Origin: Janthinobacterium saanense
Lineage (GTDB): Bacteria; Pseudomonadota; Gammaproteobacteria; Burkholderiales; Burkholderiaceae_D
NCBI RefSeq assembly: GCF_014200675.1
Contig: NZ_JACHCI010000002.1
Span: forward strand, 372,001-436,000
Direction of reading: 5' to 3'
Length of the DNA: 64,000 nucleotides
Shown here: in pieces, positions 25,406 to 35,239 of the stretch
Numbering within the stretch: the first letter of the stretch is position 1
How the letters are laid out: each line of letters starts with the position of its first letter
Program-made: the position numbers and the translations under genes
Notes under the pieces: model-generated
What the model was told of the DNA's origin: nothing
The model's database searches: none
The model's input: the letters and a program-made list of their open reading frames with translations, nothing else

Positions 25406-26356
25406 TTACTTGACGGGTGTCGGCAAGGGCAGTCCGGCGAAATGCGCCTGCAGATTATCGACCACCAGCTGGCCCATGGCGTGGCGCGTCTCAACGGTCA
25501 GGCTACCCACGTGCGGCGTCAGCACCACATTGGGCAAGGCGCGCAAGGCGGCCGGCACCCGCGGCTCGTCGCTGAAGACATCAAGCCCGGCCGCGCCCAG
25601 GCGGCCATCTTGCAAAGCGGAAATCAGCGCCTCTTCATCGACCAGCGCGCCGCGTGCGATATTGATCAGGGTGCCTTGCGGGCCCAACGCTTCCAGCACG
25701 GCCCGGTCGACCGCCTTGTGGGTGGCCGGCGTGCCTGGCGCGCTGACGATCAGGCAATCGCTTTGTTCGGCCAGGGCCAGCAGGGAATCGGTGCGCAGCA
25801 CGGTGGTATTGGCCACCGGACGCGGCTGGTAATAGCGCACGTGCACGCCAAAGGCGGCCAGGCGCAGCGCAATCGCTTGCCCGATCTGCCCAAAACCGAA
25901 GATGCCGGCCGTCTTGCCGCGCAGGCTGGACGCGGGCTTCAACGGTACGCGCTGCTCCCAGGCGCCGTCGCGCACATAGCGGTCCAGCGCGGGAATCTGG
26001 CGCACGCTGGCCAGCAGCAAGCCCAGCGCCACGTCGGCCACGTCGTCTGTCAGCACATTCGGCGTGGTGGTGACCGCAATGCCGCGCTGGCGGGCCACGT
26101 CCAGCGCCAGACCATCGAGACCCACGCCATTGATGGCGATGATTTCCAGCACGGGCAGCAAGCCCATGTCGGTGGCGTTCAAGCCCAGCGCGCCCGTGGT
26201 GACGACAGCGCGGATGCGCGGCGCCAGTTCGGCCAGCCAGGCGTGGCGCTGCTCGGGCGCGACCTTCCAGGCATGGTGGCAGGTGTAGGCTTGTTCCAGT
26301 TGGGCGTTGACGGAGGCCGATGGGCTGGCGGCGAGGATTAACAGGTCGGGTAGCAT
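25406..26356 (-). CDS. D-isomer-specific 2-hydroxyacid dehydrogenase
   Basis: A 316-residue NAD(P)H-dependent reductase of 2-keto acids such as glyoxylate, hydroxypyruvate or 2-ketogluconate. The nucleotide-binding glycine motif is GIFGFGQIGQAIA (about residues 145-160). The catalytic Arg lies in LINIARGALVDEEALI, the Glu in DEPRVP, and the His in LTPHVGSLTVETR. Length and motif order are standard for the family. It stands alone. No strong ribosome site precedes the ATG. The exact substrate is not indicated by context. Confidence 0.9.
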   Translation of the reverse strand: MLPDLLILAASPSASVNAQLEQAYTCHHAWKVAPEQRHAWLAELAPRIRAVVTTGALGLNATDMGLLPVLEIIAINGVGLDGLALDVARQRGIAVTTTPNVLTDDVADVALGLLLASVRQIPALDRYVRDGAWEQRVPLKPASSLRGKTAGIFGFGQIGQAIALRLAAFGVHVRYYQPRPVANTTVLRTDSLLALAEQSDCLIVSAPGTPATHKAVDRAVLEALGPQGTLINIARGALVDEEALISALQDGRLGAAGLDVFSDEPRVPAALRALPNVVLTPHVGSLTVETRHAMGQLVVDNLQAHFAGLPLPTPVK

Positions 26357-26434
26357 GGGGATAGAGTCAGAGTGATGGGCAGACTCAACTTAGCATAGTT
26401 GGCGGCTGGCCGGCTAGCCTGCCCGTGCAACTAC

Positions 26435-27127
26435 TTAGCTACTGGGGCAAGGAACTTGTTTGACCTTGCCGCCCGTCTTGAAGGGATCGGCGCCCGAACC
26501 GGGATTTTCTGCCAGGGCATAACAGGCCGAACCGGCTGCAGTCCGTACGCGCGAAGCTGGCCGGCCATCGGCGGTAAGATAATCTTCCACCGTCAGCACG
26601 GGACCGCCACGGTAGGCGCGGGCGACCAGCTTCTGGAATTTTGTCTGGCTTTCCAGCGGCGCTGGCGCCAGCCACGGCGTTTCCTTGCCTACTTCTTTGC
26701 GCATGGCCTTGTCGATGGCCGCCACGGACAGGCGCGCCCGCGTGCGCAAGTCTTCGGTGGAGGAAGTGGCTGAGGTGGCCAGTTCATCGACGGGAGGCAA
26801 GATAATCGTTTCGACCAAGGCGGGCGCAGGCACGCTGGCTGGCGGCAAGGCCCTGGAGGCAGGTGTGCGCGATGAGGGACGTGGCATGGTCATCGGCAGC
26901 GGCAATTGCGCGGCTGCAATCGGTGTTGCCGGCCGGGACGGCATCAAGGTCATGAAAGCCACTTCGGTATAGTGCTTCAATTGCCGCGCCGGCAAGCTCA
27001 GGAAATACAGGCCCAGTCCATGCATGGCCAATATCAGCGCCACGGCAGCGCCCCTCAGGCTCAATAGCCGCCTGCTCAATTCCCTGTTTTGCCCCGGCAG
27101 ATCCATGCTTGTCCTATAGGCGCTCAT
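26435..27127 (-). CDS. Membrane-anchored protein of unknown function, divergent from TonB receptor
   Basis: A 230-residue protein with a short cytosolic N terminus, one membrane segment (about residues 25-48, AAVALILAMHGLGLYFLSL) and a Pro/Ala/Ser-rich periplasmic linker containing PLPMTMPRPSSRTPASRALP. A C-terminal region has QKLVARAYRGGPVLTVEDYL, two cysteines and a final QVPCPSS. The topology recalls TonB-like or energising accessory proteins, but the sequence does not match the TonB C-terminal domain. It is divergent from the siderophore receptor, so it may share the Fur site. I chose the ATG at 27127; the longer reading adds 57 unlikely residues. Confidence 0.65.
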   Translation of the reverse strand: MSAYRTSMDLPGQNRELSRRLLSLRGAAVALILAMHGLGLYFLSLPARQLKHYTEVAFMTLMPSRPATPIAAAQLPLPMTMPRPSSRTPASRALPPASVPAPALVETIILPPVDELATSATSSTEDLRTRARLSVAAIDKAMRKEVGKETPWLAPAPLESQTKFQKLVARAYRGGPVLTVEDYLTADGRPASRVRTAAGSACYALAENPGSGADPFKTGGKVKQVPCPSS

Positions 27128-27313
27128 GCGCGGTACACCATTGTAGGCAAACTTTCTCAAAAGAATAATTAAATCCACAAGGTATCGCCTGGCGCCACTT
27201 TTTTTCGCGCATTCCAGTACTTGCACCTTGCCTGGCCTGCAACACTGTTGCGTGGCCTGCCGTTTTATTCGAAAAAAAACCGTGCGGGCGCCACGCAAGT
27301 CATATCCTGACTA

Positions 27314-27332
27314 TATAATGATAATCATTCTC
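27314..27332. promoter_or_regulatory. Fur box
   Basis: TATAATGATAATCATTCTC matches the 19-bp Fur consensus GATAATGATAATCATTATC at 17 positions. It lies about 24 bp upstream of the TonB receptor start and within the divergent gap with the 27127 gene. Iron-repressed expression of the receptor is strongly implied. Confidence 0.85.
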
Positions 27333-27355
27333 ATTTATATTCAACCAATATTGCT

Positions 27356-29557
27356 ATGCGCCAATTCCACTGCACCCCTACCCCCTTCGCCCTGGCCGCC
27401 TTCTTGCTGGCCAGCGCTGCCGCCCAGGCGCAAACCGCGCCCGCCGCAGATACAGCGCAGGCACTGCCCACGGTCGTCGTCAACGCTTCGGCCGATGCGT
27501 CGGCCGAAGGCTTGTCGCGCGCCTATGCCGGTGGCCAGGTGGCGCGCGGTGGCCGCGTGGGCATCTTGGGTAGCGTGGACATGATGGACTCGCCGTTTGG
27601 GGGCACCAGTTATACGCAGCAATTCATTTCTGACCAGCAAGCACGCAGCGTGGGCGATTTGTTGCAAAGCGATCCGGCCGTGCGCCTGTCGCGTGGTTAT
27701 GGCAATTTCCAGGAAGTGTACGTGATACGCGGCTTTGCGCTGGAGTCGGACGACATTGCCTACAACGGCTTGTATGGCGTGCTGCCACGCCAGTATGTGT
27801 CGCCGGAATTGCTGGAACGCGTGGAAGTGTTCCGCGGCGCCAGCGCTTTCCTGAACGGTGCAGCCCCTGGCGGGAGCGGCCTGGGCGGCGCCATCAATCT
27901 GATGCCCAAGCGCGCCGGCAATACGCCGCTGACGGAAGTCACCGTAGGCGTGGAAAGCGGCGGCCATACCTATGTCGCCACCGACATAGCGCGCCGCTTC
28001 GGTGACAACCAGGAGTTTGGCGTACGCATCAACGCCGCCAAGCGCCAGGGCGAGACCAGCATCAAGCGCGAAGACCACGATGTGGGCATGTTTTCCGTGG
28101 GCCTCGATTACCGTGGCCGTGACTACCGCGTGTCGGCCGATGCCGGTTATCAAAACTTTGACCTGACGGCGCCGCGCCCCAGCGTCAATAGCCTGGTGGC
28201 GGGGGCCATTCCTGCCGCGCCCGATGCGTCCAGCAACTTTGCCCAGCCCTGGAGTTTTTCCAAGGAACACGATGTATTTGGCACCGTGCGCGGCGAATAC
28301 GATCTGGCCAGCAATGTCACGGCCTGGGCCGCCTTCGGTTCCCGCTCCACCCGCGAATCGAACAGCTTGGCCCAGCCCACCGTGACTTCCCTCAATGGCG
28401 ACGCCAGCGTCTACCGTTTCGACAATGCCCGCAAGCAGCAAATCCGCACGGGCGAACTGGGCGTGCGGGCCAAGCTCAATACGGGCGCCATCAAGCATAC
28501 GCTGGTAGCCAGCTGGTCGGGCCACTGGAACGAAGCCAAGAATGCCTACGCCATCAGCAGTTTCGCTGGCTTGCCGACCAATATCTACAATCCCGTCGAC
28601 GCCGCCATGCCGCCTACCCTGCCACAAAACTCGGGTGGCGACATGAGCGATCCGCGCATCACGCAAAAAACCATCCTGTCCAGCTTTGCCGTGGCCGATA
28701 CCATGGCTTTCCTCGACGATAGCGTGCTGCTGACGGTGGGCTTGCGCCACCAGCAAATCCGCGACGCCGGCTATGCCTATGGCACGGCGGCGCCCACCTC
28801 GTACTATGACCAGAGCGCCAACACGCCTGTGGCAGGCATCGTCTATAAACTCGATAAAAGCGTTTCGCTGTACGCCAACTATATAGAAGCACTGGTCAAG
28901 GGCCCGACAGCCAGCGGCACCGATGCCAACGGCAATGTCGTTTCCAATCTGGGCCAGGTATTTGCCCCGTACAAGGCCCGGCAGAAGGAAATCGGCGTGA
29001 AGTATGACGGCGGCAAGCTGGGCGCGAGCGCCGCCCTGTTCAGCACCAGCGTGCCCCTGCAAGCGGTGCGCGGCACCGAAGCGGGCCTGTTTGGCCAGCA
29101 ACGCAACCAGGGTGTGGAATTGTCGGTGTTCGGCATGCCCGCCAGCGGCGTGCGCCTGCTGGGCGGCCTGACCTGGCTCGATACCAAACAAAGCGACACG
29201 GGCGTGGCCGGCGATGACGGCAAGAAAGTCATCGGCGCACCGCAAACGCAGCTGAGCGCGGGCGCCGAATGGGATGTGCCGGGCGCGCCTGGCCTCTCCT
29301 TGAACGCGCGCACCATCTACACGTCGACCCAGTACGCAGACCTGGCCAACAGCAAGCAATTGCCATCCTGGACCCGTATCGACCTGGGCGCGCGCTACCT
29401 GACCCGCCTCGCCGAGCACGATGTGACCCTCCGTGCCCGCGTCGACAACGTTGCTAACCGTAATTATTGGGCGTCTGCCGTGTCTTCGTTTGGCGCCGGC
29501 AGCCTGGTGCTGGCATCGCCACGCACTTTCGTGGTCTCCGCTACCGTCGGTTTCTAA
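27356..29557 (+). CDS. TonB-dependent siderophore receptor
   Basis: A 733-residue outer-membrane receptor taking up a ferric siderophore with TonB energy. It has a signal peptide (residues 1-26, ending AAAQAQ) and a plug domain (about 65-190) with SVGDLLQSDPAVRLSRGYG, IRGFALESDDIAYNGLYG and VEVFRGASAFLNGAAPGGSG. A 22-strand-type barrel follows, closing with ASPRTFVVSATVGF, where the C-terminal phenylalanine is the outer-membrane insertion signal. The plug style is that of the ferrichrome/ferric-siderophore group. No extracytoplasmic signalling extension is seen before the plug. A near-perfect Fur box precedes the gene. Confidence 0.93.
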   Translation: MRQFHCTPTPFALAAFLLASAAAQAQTAPAADTAQALPTVVVNASADASAEGLSRAYAGGQVARGGRVGILGSVDMMDSPFGGTSYTQQFISDQQARSVGDLLQSDPAVRLSRGYGNFQEVYVIRGFALESDDIAYNGLYGVLPRQYVSPELLERVEVFRGASAFLNGAAPGGSGLGGAINLMPKRAGNTPLTEVTVGVESGGHTYVATDIARRFGDNQEFGVRINAAKRQGETSIKREDHDVGMFSVGLDYRGRDYRVSADAGYQNFDLTAPRPSVNSLVAGAIPAAPDASSNFAQPWSFSKEHDVFGTVRGEYDLASNVTAWAAFGSRSTRESNSLAQPTVTSLNGDASVYRFDNARKQQIRTGELGVRAKLNTGAIKHTLVASWSGHWNEAKNAYAISSFAGLPTNIYNPVDAAMPPTLPQNSGGDMSDPRITQKTILSSFAVADTMAFLDDSVLLTVGLRHQQIRDAGYAYGTAAPTSYYDQSANTPVAGIVYKLDKSVSLYANYIEALVKGPTASGTDANGNVVSNLGQVFAPYKARQKEIGVKYDGGKLGASAALFSTSVPLQAVRGTEAGLFGQQRNQGVELSVFGMPASGVRLLGGLTWLDTKQSDTGVAGDDGKKVIGAPQTQLSAGAEWDVPGAPGLSLNARTIYTSTQYADLANSKQLPSWTRIDLGARYLTRLAEHDVTLRARVDNVANRNYWASAVSSFGAGSLVLASPRTFVVSATVGF

Positions 29558-29706
29558 AGCCGCCACCCGCAGCTGCCCTCTCCAGGCGGCTGCGGGCCTT
29601 GATACATATCATACGTATACTTTTTTCTTAAAAAAGCATTATTCCCGCCAGCCCTTAAATCAGCGCATACTGCAAGACCCATTGCCCATTCCGTCATGGA
29701 GGTCGC

Positions 29707-30846
29707 GTGAATATTGCAACGAGTCATCATCACGTCCAACGCCGCCAGCCGGCACGGGGACAGCGCCTGTTGGCCTTGCGTGAAGCCGTGCTGACCGACT
29801 GGGAACACCGCGTGCGTGCCAGCGTGCAGGGCGCCGACCAGTTGCTAACGCCCATATTGATCAATACCCTGCCCGCTTTCTTCGACAACCTGGCCGAAGC
29901 CTTGACGCCAGGCTATCCGCGCCAGAATGCGGCCAGCAACAGCAATGTGCCGGCCGTGCATGGCAATGAACGGGCCCGCATGACCAATTACGGGCCGGAA
30001 CAGGTGATCCAGGAATACCAGATCTTCCGCGACTGTTTTGCCGACGCTGCGCGCGAAGCGGGGATCGCCTTGCGCCGCAATGACTGGCGCATCATCAACG
30101 CCTCGATCGACACGGGCATCCGCGAATCGATACGCGAATTTACCGCCATGCATGAAGGTTTCCAGCGCCGCATCGCTGCCGGCCTGTCGCACGATATGCG
30201 TAACCCGCTGTCCGTCATCATCACGGCGGCGCAGATGCTGCAACGTTTCCCGGAACGCGCCAACGTCAGCGGCCTGGGGCAAAAAATACTGGAGCATGGC
30301 CACCGGCTCGACACCATGATAGAGGAATTGCTCGACACACTCAGCTACCAGCAAGGCCAGCGCCTGCCACTGGCGCTCAGCCAATTCGACATCTTGCCGC
30401 TGGTGCAAGCTATCTGCGCCCAGGTCAACGAACTGGTGTCCCTTCCGCATGGCGACAAGTGCCGCGTGTCCGGTGTTTCCGTGACCGGCTGGTGGTGCGA
30501 GAATTCGGTGCGGCGCGCGCTGGAAAACCTGCTCAACAATGCAGTCAAATATGGCGATGACGATCCCATCACCGTGCATGTGGAAGCAACCCACGGGCGC
30601 ATGATCATCACGGTGCACAATACGGGCAGCCCGATCACCCCCGATAAAACACCGCGCATCTTCGAATACCTGCGCCGCGAAAACCATGGCCCCACTCCAG
30701 GCTGGGGCATCGGCCTGCCGTATGTGCAAAACGTGGCCGAAAGCCATGGCGGCAGCGTTGCCGTCGATAGTGCGCCGGAGACCGGCACCACTTTCATCTT
30801 CGATATTCCCGTCGATTGCCGCCCCTTCGTGACGCCACCGCCCTGA
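29707..30846 (+). CDS. Orphan sensor histidine kinase with RsbRD-type N-terminal domain
   Basis: A 379-residue soluble histidine kinase. Residues about 15-155 resemble the RsbRD_N helical sensor (LREAVLTDWEHRVRASVQGA). HisKA follows with the phospho-acceptor in AGLSHDMRNPLSVIITAAQM, then HATPase_c with ENLLNNAVKYG and GWGIGLPYVQNVAESHGG. It starts with GTG at 29707, preceded by GGAGG. No transmembrane segment is visible, so it senses a cytosolic signal. No response regulator gene lies nearby, so its partner is elsewhere. Confidence 0.9.
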   Translation: MNIATSHHHVQRRQPARGQRLLALREAVLTDWEHRVRASVQGADQLLTPILINTLPAFFDNLAEALTPGYPRQNAASNSNVPAVHGNERARMTNYGPEQVIQEYQIFRDCFADAAREAGIALRRNDWRIINASIDTGIRESIREFTAMHEGFQRRIAAGLSHDMRNPLSVIITAAQMLQRFPERANVSGLGQKILEHGHRLDTMIEELLDTLSYQQGQRLPLALSQFDILPLVQAICAQVNELVSLPHGDKCRVSGVSVTGWWCENSVRRALENLLNNAVKYGDDDPITVHVEATHGRMIITVHNTGSPITPDKTPRIFEYLRRENHGPTPGWGIGLPYVQNVAESHGGSVAVDSAPETGTTFIFDIPVDCRPFVTPPP

Positions 30847-30860
30847 ATCGCGGCTAGCTG

Positions 30861-30877
30861 TGCACCAGACCGGTGCG
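30861..30877. promoter_or_regulatory. Candidate NtrC enhancer site
   Basis: TGCACC-AGACC-GGTGCG matches the NtrC consensus TGCACC-N5-GGTGCA except for the last base. Its centre lies about 93 bp upstream of the start predicted from the sigma-54 promoter at 30936, a normal enhancer position. Confidence 0.65.
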
Positions 30878-30935
30878 CGAGATTGCCCCGTGCCACAAAA
30901 ATGATCATTTTTAATATTTCCCACAGCTATTCTGC

Positions 30936-30951
30936 TGGCACGCTTCCTGCT
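30936..30951 (+). promoter_or_regulatory. Candidate sigma-54 (RpoN) promoter
   Basis: TGGCACGCTTCCTGCT fits the -24/-12 consensus TGGCACG-N4-TTGCW with one mismatch and the correct GG-to-GC spacing. Transcription would begin near 30962, giving a 27-nt leader with AAGGGAAA before the ATG at 30989. Confidence 0.7.
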
Positions 30952-30988
30952 GAGCTAAGCATGTCCACGGCTCAAGGGAAATCACAAC

Positions 30989-32437
30989 ATGGCAAATTTT
31001 TTCAATGAAATGACTGCGGATGAAGTGGGTAGGGATGGCAAGGTACGCGAACACTACCGTGAATTCAGCCAGTGGCTGCAACAGCAATCCCCTGACACCA
31101 TCGCCCGCAAGCGGGCCGAAGCCGACTTGCTGTTTCGCCGCGTCGGCATCACCTTCGCGGTGTATGGCGATGATGCCGGCACGGAACGGCTGATTCCTTT
31201 CGACACCATTCCACGCATCATTCCCGCCACCGAATGGGCGCAGATGCAGCGTGGCCTGGTGCAGCGCGTGCAAGCGCTGAACATGTTTTTGCATGATATT
31301 TATCACGAGCAAAACATCATCAAGGCGGGCATCATCCCGGCCGAGCAGATTTACCGCAATGCCCAGTACCGGCCTGAAATGCAGGGCATAGACGTGGCGT
31401 CCGACATCTATGCGCATATTGCCGGTGTCGATATCGTGCGCGCCGGCCAGGGCGAATTTTATGTACTGGAAGACAATCTGCGCGTGCCGTCCGGCGTGTC
31501 CTACATGCTGGAAGACCGCAAGATGATGATGCGGCTGTTTCCCGACCTGTTTGCCCGCAACAGGATCGCCCCCGTCGACCATTATCCCGACATGCTGCTC
31601 GACAACTTGCGCTCGGTCGCGCCCATGGGCGTCAATGATCCGACGGTGGTCGTCATGACGCCGGGCATGTATAACTCGGCCTATTTCGAACACGCTTTTT
31701 TGGCCCAGCAAATGGGCGTGGAATTAGTGGAAGGCAAGGATTTGTTTGTCAACGACAATGCCGTCTACATGCGCACCACGCGCGGGCCGAAACGCGTGGA
31801 CGTGATTTACCGCAGGGTCGATGATGATTTCCTCGACCCGCTGGCCTTCCGCGCAGACTCATCCTTGGGCGTACCGGGCCTGCTGTCGGTCTACCGTGCC
31901 GGCCGGGTCACCCTGGCCAACGCCATCGGCACCGGCGTGGCCGACGACAAGTCGATTTACCCCTACGTGCCCGACATGATCAAGTTTTACCTGTCGGAAG
32001 AGCCGATATTGAACAATGTACCCACCTACCAGTGCCGCAAACCGGCCGACCTGTCGTATGTGCTGGCCAATTTATCGCAGCTGGTGGTCAAGGAAGTGCA
32101 TGGCGCGGGTGGTTACGGCATGCTGGTCGGGCCTGCTTCCAGCAAGGCGCAGATCGATGACTTCCGCCAGCGCCTGCTGGCCAATCCGTCCGGCTATATC
32201 GCCCAGCCTACCCTGGCCCTGTCGGCCTGCCCCACTTACGTTGAGAATGGCATTGCGCCACGCCACATCGATCTGCGGCCGTTTGTGCTGTCCGGCAAGA
32301 CGATTTCCATGGTGCCGGGCGGCCTGACGCGGGTGGCGCTGGGCGAAGGCTCGCTGGTGGTCAACTCTTCGCAGGGCGGCGGCACCAAGGACACCTGGAT
32401 ACTGGAACAAGCGATGGCTTTGGGAGGTGAACAATAA
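30989..32437 (+). CDS. Circularly permuted ATP-grasp protein (DUF404/DUF407 type)
   Basis: A 482-residue cytosolic protein of the circularly permuted ATP-grasp family, predicted to ligate an amine to a carboxylate at the cost of ATP. Typical blocks are [87 protein letters not shown] and [13 protein letters not shown]. Length is normal. Its stop overlaps the ATG of the alpha-E gene (TAATG), which indicates coupling. It leads the operon behind the sigma-54/NtrC-type region. The product of this widespread operon is not known; a peptide or amide tag has been proposed for the family. Confidence 0.9.
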   Translation: MANFFNEMTADEVGRDGKVREHYREFSQWLQQQSPDTIARKRAEADLLFRRVGITFAVYGDDAGTERLIPFDTIPRIIPATEWAQMQRGLVQRVQALNMFLHDIYHEQNIIKAGIIPAEQIYRNAQYRPEMQGIDVASDIYAHIAGVDIVRAGQGEFYVLEDNLRVPSGVSYMLEDRKMMMRLFPDLFARNRIAPVDHYPDMLLDNLRSVAPMGVNDPTVVVMTPGMYNSAYFEHAFLAQQMGVELVEGKDLFVNDNAVYMRTTRGPKRVDVIYRRVDDDFLDPLAFRADSSLGVPGLLSVYRAGRVTLANAIGTGVADDKSIYPYVPDMIKFYLSEEPILNNVPTYQCRKPADLSYVLANLSQLVVKEVHGAGGYGMLVGPASSKAQIDDFRQRLLANPSGYIAQPTLALSACPTYVENGIAPRHIDLRPFVLSGKTISMVPGGLTRVALGEGSLVVNSSQGGGTKDTWILEQAMALGGEQ

Positions 32438-33393
32438 TGCTGAGCAGAACCGCCGATCACTTATTCTGGATGGCGCGCTACACCGAGCGCGCCGAAAACA
32501 CGGCCCGCATGCTGGACGTGAATATGCAAACGGCCATGCTGCCCCAATCCGAGGCGGACGCCGAGCGAGGCTGGCGCGCCACCCTGGGCATTTCCGAGCT
32601 GCAAAGTGCGTATGACGAGAAATATGGCCAATCCGGTGGCAAATTCCAGACCCAGGACATGCTCGACTTCATGGTGCGCGATCCCGATAACTCCTCTTCC
32701 ATCATGGCCTGCCTGACGGCTGCCCGCGAAAACGCGCGCGCCGTGCGCGGCACGCTGACCACGGAAGTGTGGGAAATCCAGAACGCCACCTGGCTCGACA
32801 TGCAAAAGCGCTTGAACAGCAAGCTGCTGGAAACCGATCCCAGCCAGTTTTTCGAATGGGTGAAATACCGCTCGCATCTGTCGCGCGGCGTTACTTTAGG
32901 CACCATGCTGAAAGATGAAGCCATCCATTTCATTCGCCTGGGCACCTTTCTGGAGCGGGCCGACAATACGGCGCGCATCCTCGACGTGAAATTCCATGGC
33001 GCCAAAGAAGCCGCAAAAGACGTGCAGCAGCGCGATTTTTATTACTGGGCGGCCCTGCTGCGCTCCGTGTCCGGTTTTGAAATCTACCGCAAGGTGTATC
33101 GCGACGTCATCACGCCCGAGCGCGTGGCCGAATTGCTGATGCTGCGCGGCGACATGCCTCGCTCCCTGCTCGCTTGCATGGATGACGTGGTCGACAATCT
33201 GCGCCAGCTCCGCAACGATGTATCGGCCGATACAGAACGCTTTGCCGGCAAGCTGCACGCACAGCTGAAGTTCGGCCATATCGACGACATCATGAAAGCA
33301 GGCTTGCACCAGACCCTGACCGAGTTCCTGGAAAGCATCTATGAACTGGGCAACCGTGTCAGCCGCGACTTCCTCGTTCCCCTGGCGGCCTGA
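32437..33393 (+). CDS. Alpha-E domain protein
   Basis: A 318-residue all-helical protein of the alpha-E family. It begins [20 protein letters not shown] and continues NTARMLDVN. It repeats the pattern at FIRLGTFLERADNTARILDV (about residues 165-185), which is the internal duplication typical of the family. It is thought to work with the ATP-grasp protein encoded just upstream, possibly as a helical scaffold. GGGAGG precedes the ATG. The stop overlaps the next ATG (TGATG), so the ATP-grasp, alpha-E and transglutaminase genes form one translational series. Confidence 0.9.
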   Translation: MLSRTADHLFWMARYTERAENTARMLDVNMQTAMLPQSEADAERGWRATLGISELQSAYDEKYGQSGGKFQTQDMLDFMVRDPDNSSSIMACLTAARENARAVRGTLTTEVWEIQNATWLDMQKRLNSKLLETDPSQFFEWVKYRSHLSRGVTLGTMLKDEAIHFIRLGTFLERADNTARILDVKFHGAKEAAKDVQQRDFYYWAALLRSVSGFEIYRKVYRDVITPERVAELLMLRGDMPRSLLACMDDVVDNLRQLRNDVSADTERFAGKLHAQLKFGHIDDIMKAGLHQTLTEFLESIYELGNRVSRDFLVPLAA

Positions 33394-34202
33394 TGCAGAT
33401 CACTATCCGCCACGAAACACAGTACGCCTACAGCGCGCCGCTGGCCCATACCATCCAGCAACTGCACCTGACGCCGCGTATCGAGCCGCAGCAGCGCGCG
33501 CTGTCATGGCAGCTGTCCACGCCGGGCCAGTGCCACGCCTACACGGATGCCTATGGCAATCTGTCGCATATGCTGACCATCAATGGCCATCATCAAGCCC
33601 TGAGCCTGGTGGCGCATGGCGTGGTGGAAACCATTTATCCGTACCAAGGCCGGCTGAACCTGATTGAGTCCCTGTCGCCGCTGTTGTTTACCATGCCGAC
33701 CCGGCTGACAGACGCGGGGCCAGCCATCGTGGACCTGGCGGCCAGCAGCCTGCCAGAGCGCAGCACGGCCGCCAACACGCAGCACTTGCTGCGCCTGGCG
33801 GAAAACATCGCCGCTAAAGTTGCCTATGAAAGCGGCGCCACCATGGTCAGCACTACTGCCGCAGACGCGCTGGCGCTGGGGCGCGGCGTCTGCCAGGACC
33901 ACGCCCATCTTTTCCTGGCTTGCTGCCACGCCTGGGGCATCCCGGCCCGTTACGTTTCCGGCTATATCGATCCGGAAACCACCGGCCACGCCGCTAGCCA
34001 CGCCTGGGTCGACGCCTGGGCCGTGGACAGCGATTTTCAGGGCTGGGTCAGCATCGACGTGACCCATGCGCGCCTGATGACGGACGCCTATTGCCGCCTG
34101 GCCATCGGCCGCGACTACGACTCCGCCGCCCCCGTGCGCGGCGTGCGCCAGGGTGGCGGCCAGGAAAGCATGTCGGTGGAGGTGCAGATCCTGACCCGTT
34201 AG
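33393..34202 (+). CDS. Transglutaminase-like cysteine peptidase
   Basis: A 269-residue protein with the bacterial transglutaminase-like N-terminal domain (MQITIRHETQYAYSAPLAHT) and a transglutaminase core. The catalytic Cys lies in GRGVCQDHAHLFLACC (about residue 168), the His in ASHAWVDAW and the Asp in WVSIDVTH. The triad appears intact. Such proteins cleave or form amide bonds. In this operon it could hydrolyse the product of the ATP-grasp ligase or process proteins for the proteasome homologue. No signal peptide. Confidence 0.9.
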   Translation: MQITIRHETQYAYSAPLAHTIQQLHLTPRIEPQQRALSWQLSTPGQCHAYTDAYGNLSHMLTINGHHQALSLVAHGVVETIYPYQGRLNLIESLSPLLFTMPTRLTDAGPAIVDLAASSLPERSTAANTQHLLRLAENIAAKVAYESGATMVSTTAADALALGRGVCQDHAHLFLACCHAWGIPARYVSGYIDPETTGHAASHAWVDAWAVDSDFQGWVSIDVTHARLMTDAYCRLAIGRDYDSAAPVRGVRQGGGQESMSVEVQILTR

Positions 34203-34258
34203 CGACCAGCGCGTCTGGTGTAGAATCCTTTCCCTTTGCTCCCTTTACAAGCGCTACG

Positions 34259-35137
34259 ATGACTTATTGTGTTGCCATACGTATCAATGAAGGCCTGGTT
34301 TTCCTGTCCGACTCCCGCACCAATGCGGGCGTGGACCAGGTGGGCACCTTCCGCAAGATGAGCGTATTTGAAAATCCCGGCGACCGCATGCTGGTCATGA
34401 TGACGGCCGGCAACCTGTCGATTTCGCAGGCGATACGCCAGATCGTGGCTGAACACGTCGATGCCGACGGACGCAGCATCTGGAACGTGTCCAGCATGTA
34501 CGAGGCGGCCCGCATCGTCGGCGACGCCGTGCGCGCCGTGCACCAGCGCGAAGCCAAGGCGCTGGCCGATTCCGGCATCGACTTTAACGTCAGCATCATC
34601 CTGGGCGGCCAGATCGGGACCGAGCGCTGCCGCTTGTTCCAGGTGTATTCCGCAGGCAATTTCATCGAGTCCCATGATGAAAACACCTATTTCCAGATCG
34701 GCGAAGCCAAGTATGGCAAGCCTATCCTCGATCGGGTGATCAATCCGGCAACCCGCCTGGATGAAGCGGCCAAGTGCGCGCTGATCTCCATGGATTCCAC
34801 CCTGCGCTCGAATATCTCGGTGGGCTTGCCGCTCGACCTGCTGGTGTATGAAACAGATAAGCTGGCTGTCACGCGTTTTGTGACCATCGATGAAAAGAAC
34901 CAGTATTTCCGCATGATCCGCGATACCTGGGGCGAGCAGCTGAAACGCGTGTTCGAAGGCATGGACGACCCCGTGTGGAACGCCGCACCGGACATCACGA
35001 CAAACGTCTTGTCATCCAACAATATGCACAGCAAACCCGTGCGCGTGGCCATCCCCGGCCATATCAGCCGTGGCAGCCAGGATGTGGCGCCGCTGCAATC
35101 GCTGGCCCAGCAGGCTGGCGACGAGCGGCAATATTGA
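34259..35137 (+). CDS. Anbu (bacterial proteasome homologue) peptidase
   Basis: A 292-residue Ntn-hydrolase of the Anbu/BPH type. It starts M-T-Y-C, so removal of Met exposes the catalytic threonine. It continues VAIRINEGLVFLSDSRTNAG, FRKMSVFENPGDRMLVMMTA and FNVSIILGGQIG with GKPILDRV, the beta-sandwich pattern of proteasome beta subunits. Anbu forms a ring-like or helical complex in known structures; its substrates are not known. It follows the transglutaminase gene by about 56 bp and completes the well-known four-gene arrangement. Nitrogen control by the promoter at 30936 is inferred, not shown. Confidence 0.92.
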   Translation: MTYCVAIRINEGLVFLSDSRTNAGVDQVGTFRKMSVFENPGDRMLVMMTAGNLSISQAIRQIVAEHVDADGRSIWNVSSMYEAARIVGDAVRAVHQREAKALADSGIDFNVSIILGGQIGTERCRLFQVYSAGNFIESHDENTYFQIGEAKYGKPILDRVINPATRLDEAAKCALISMDSTLRSNISVGLPLDLLVYETDKLAVTRFVTIDEKNQYFRMIRDTWGEQLKRVFEGMDDPVWNAAPDITTNVLSSNNMHSKPVRVAIPGHISRGSQDVAPLQSLAQQAGDERQY

Positions 35138-35239
35138 TACAGGTTTGACACAGATATGCGCGGCATGCGCGCTGCGCTGGACAAGCCGCCTGTAGCGTGA
35201 TCTTATGGCAATATAGACAACATGCATAAGGTGGCGCAG

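Noticed and set aside
27341..29566. A 741-codon open frame opposite the TonB receptor
   Set aside because: The plus strand encodes a complete receptor with signal peptide, plug and barrel; the antisense frame is low-complexity shadow coding typical of GC-rich DNA.
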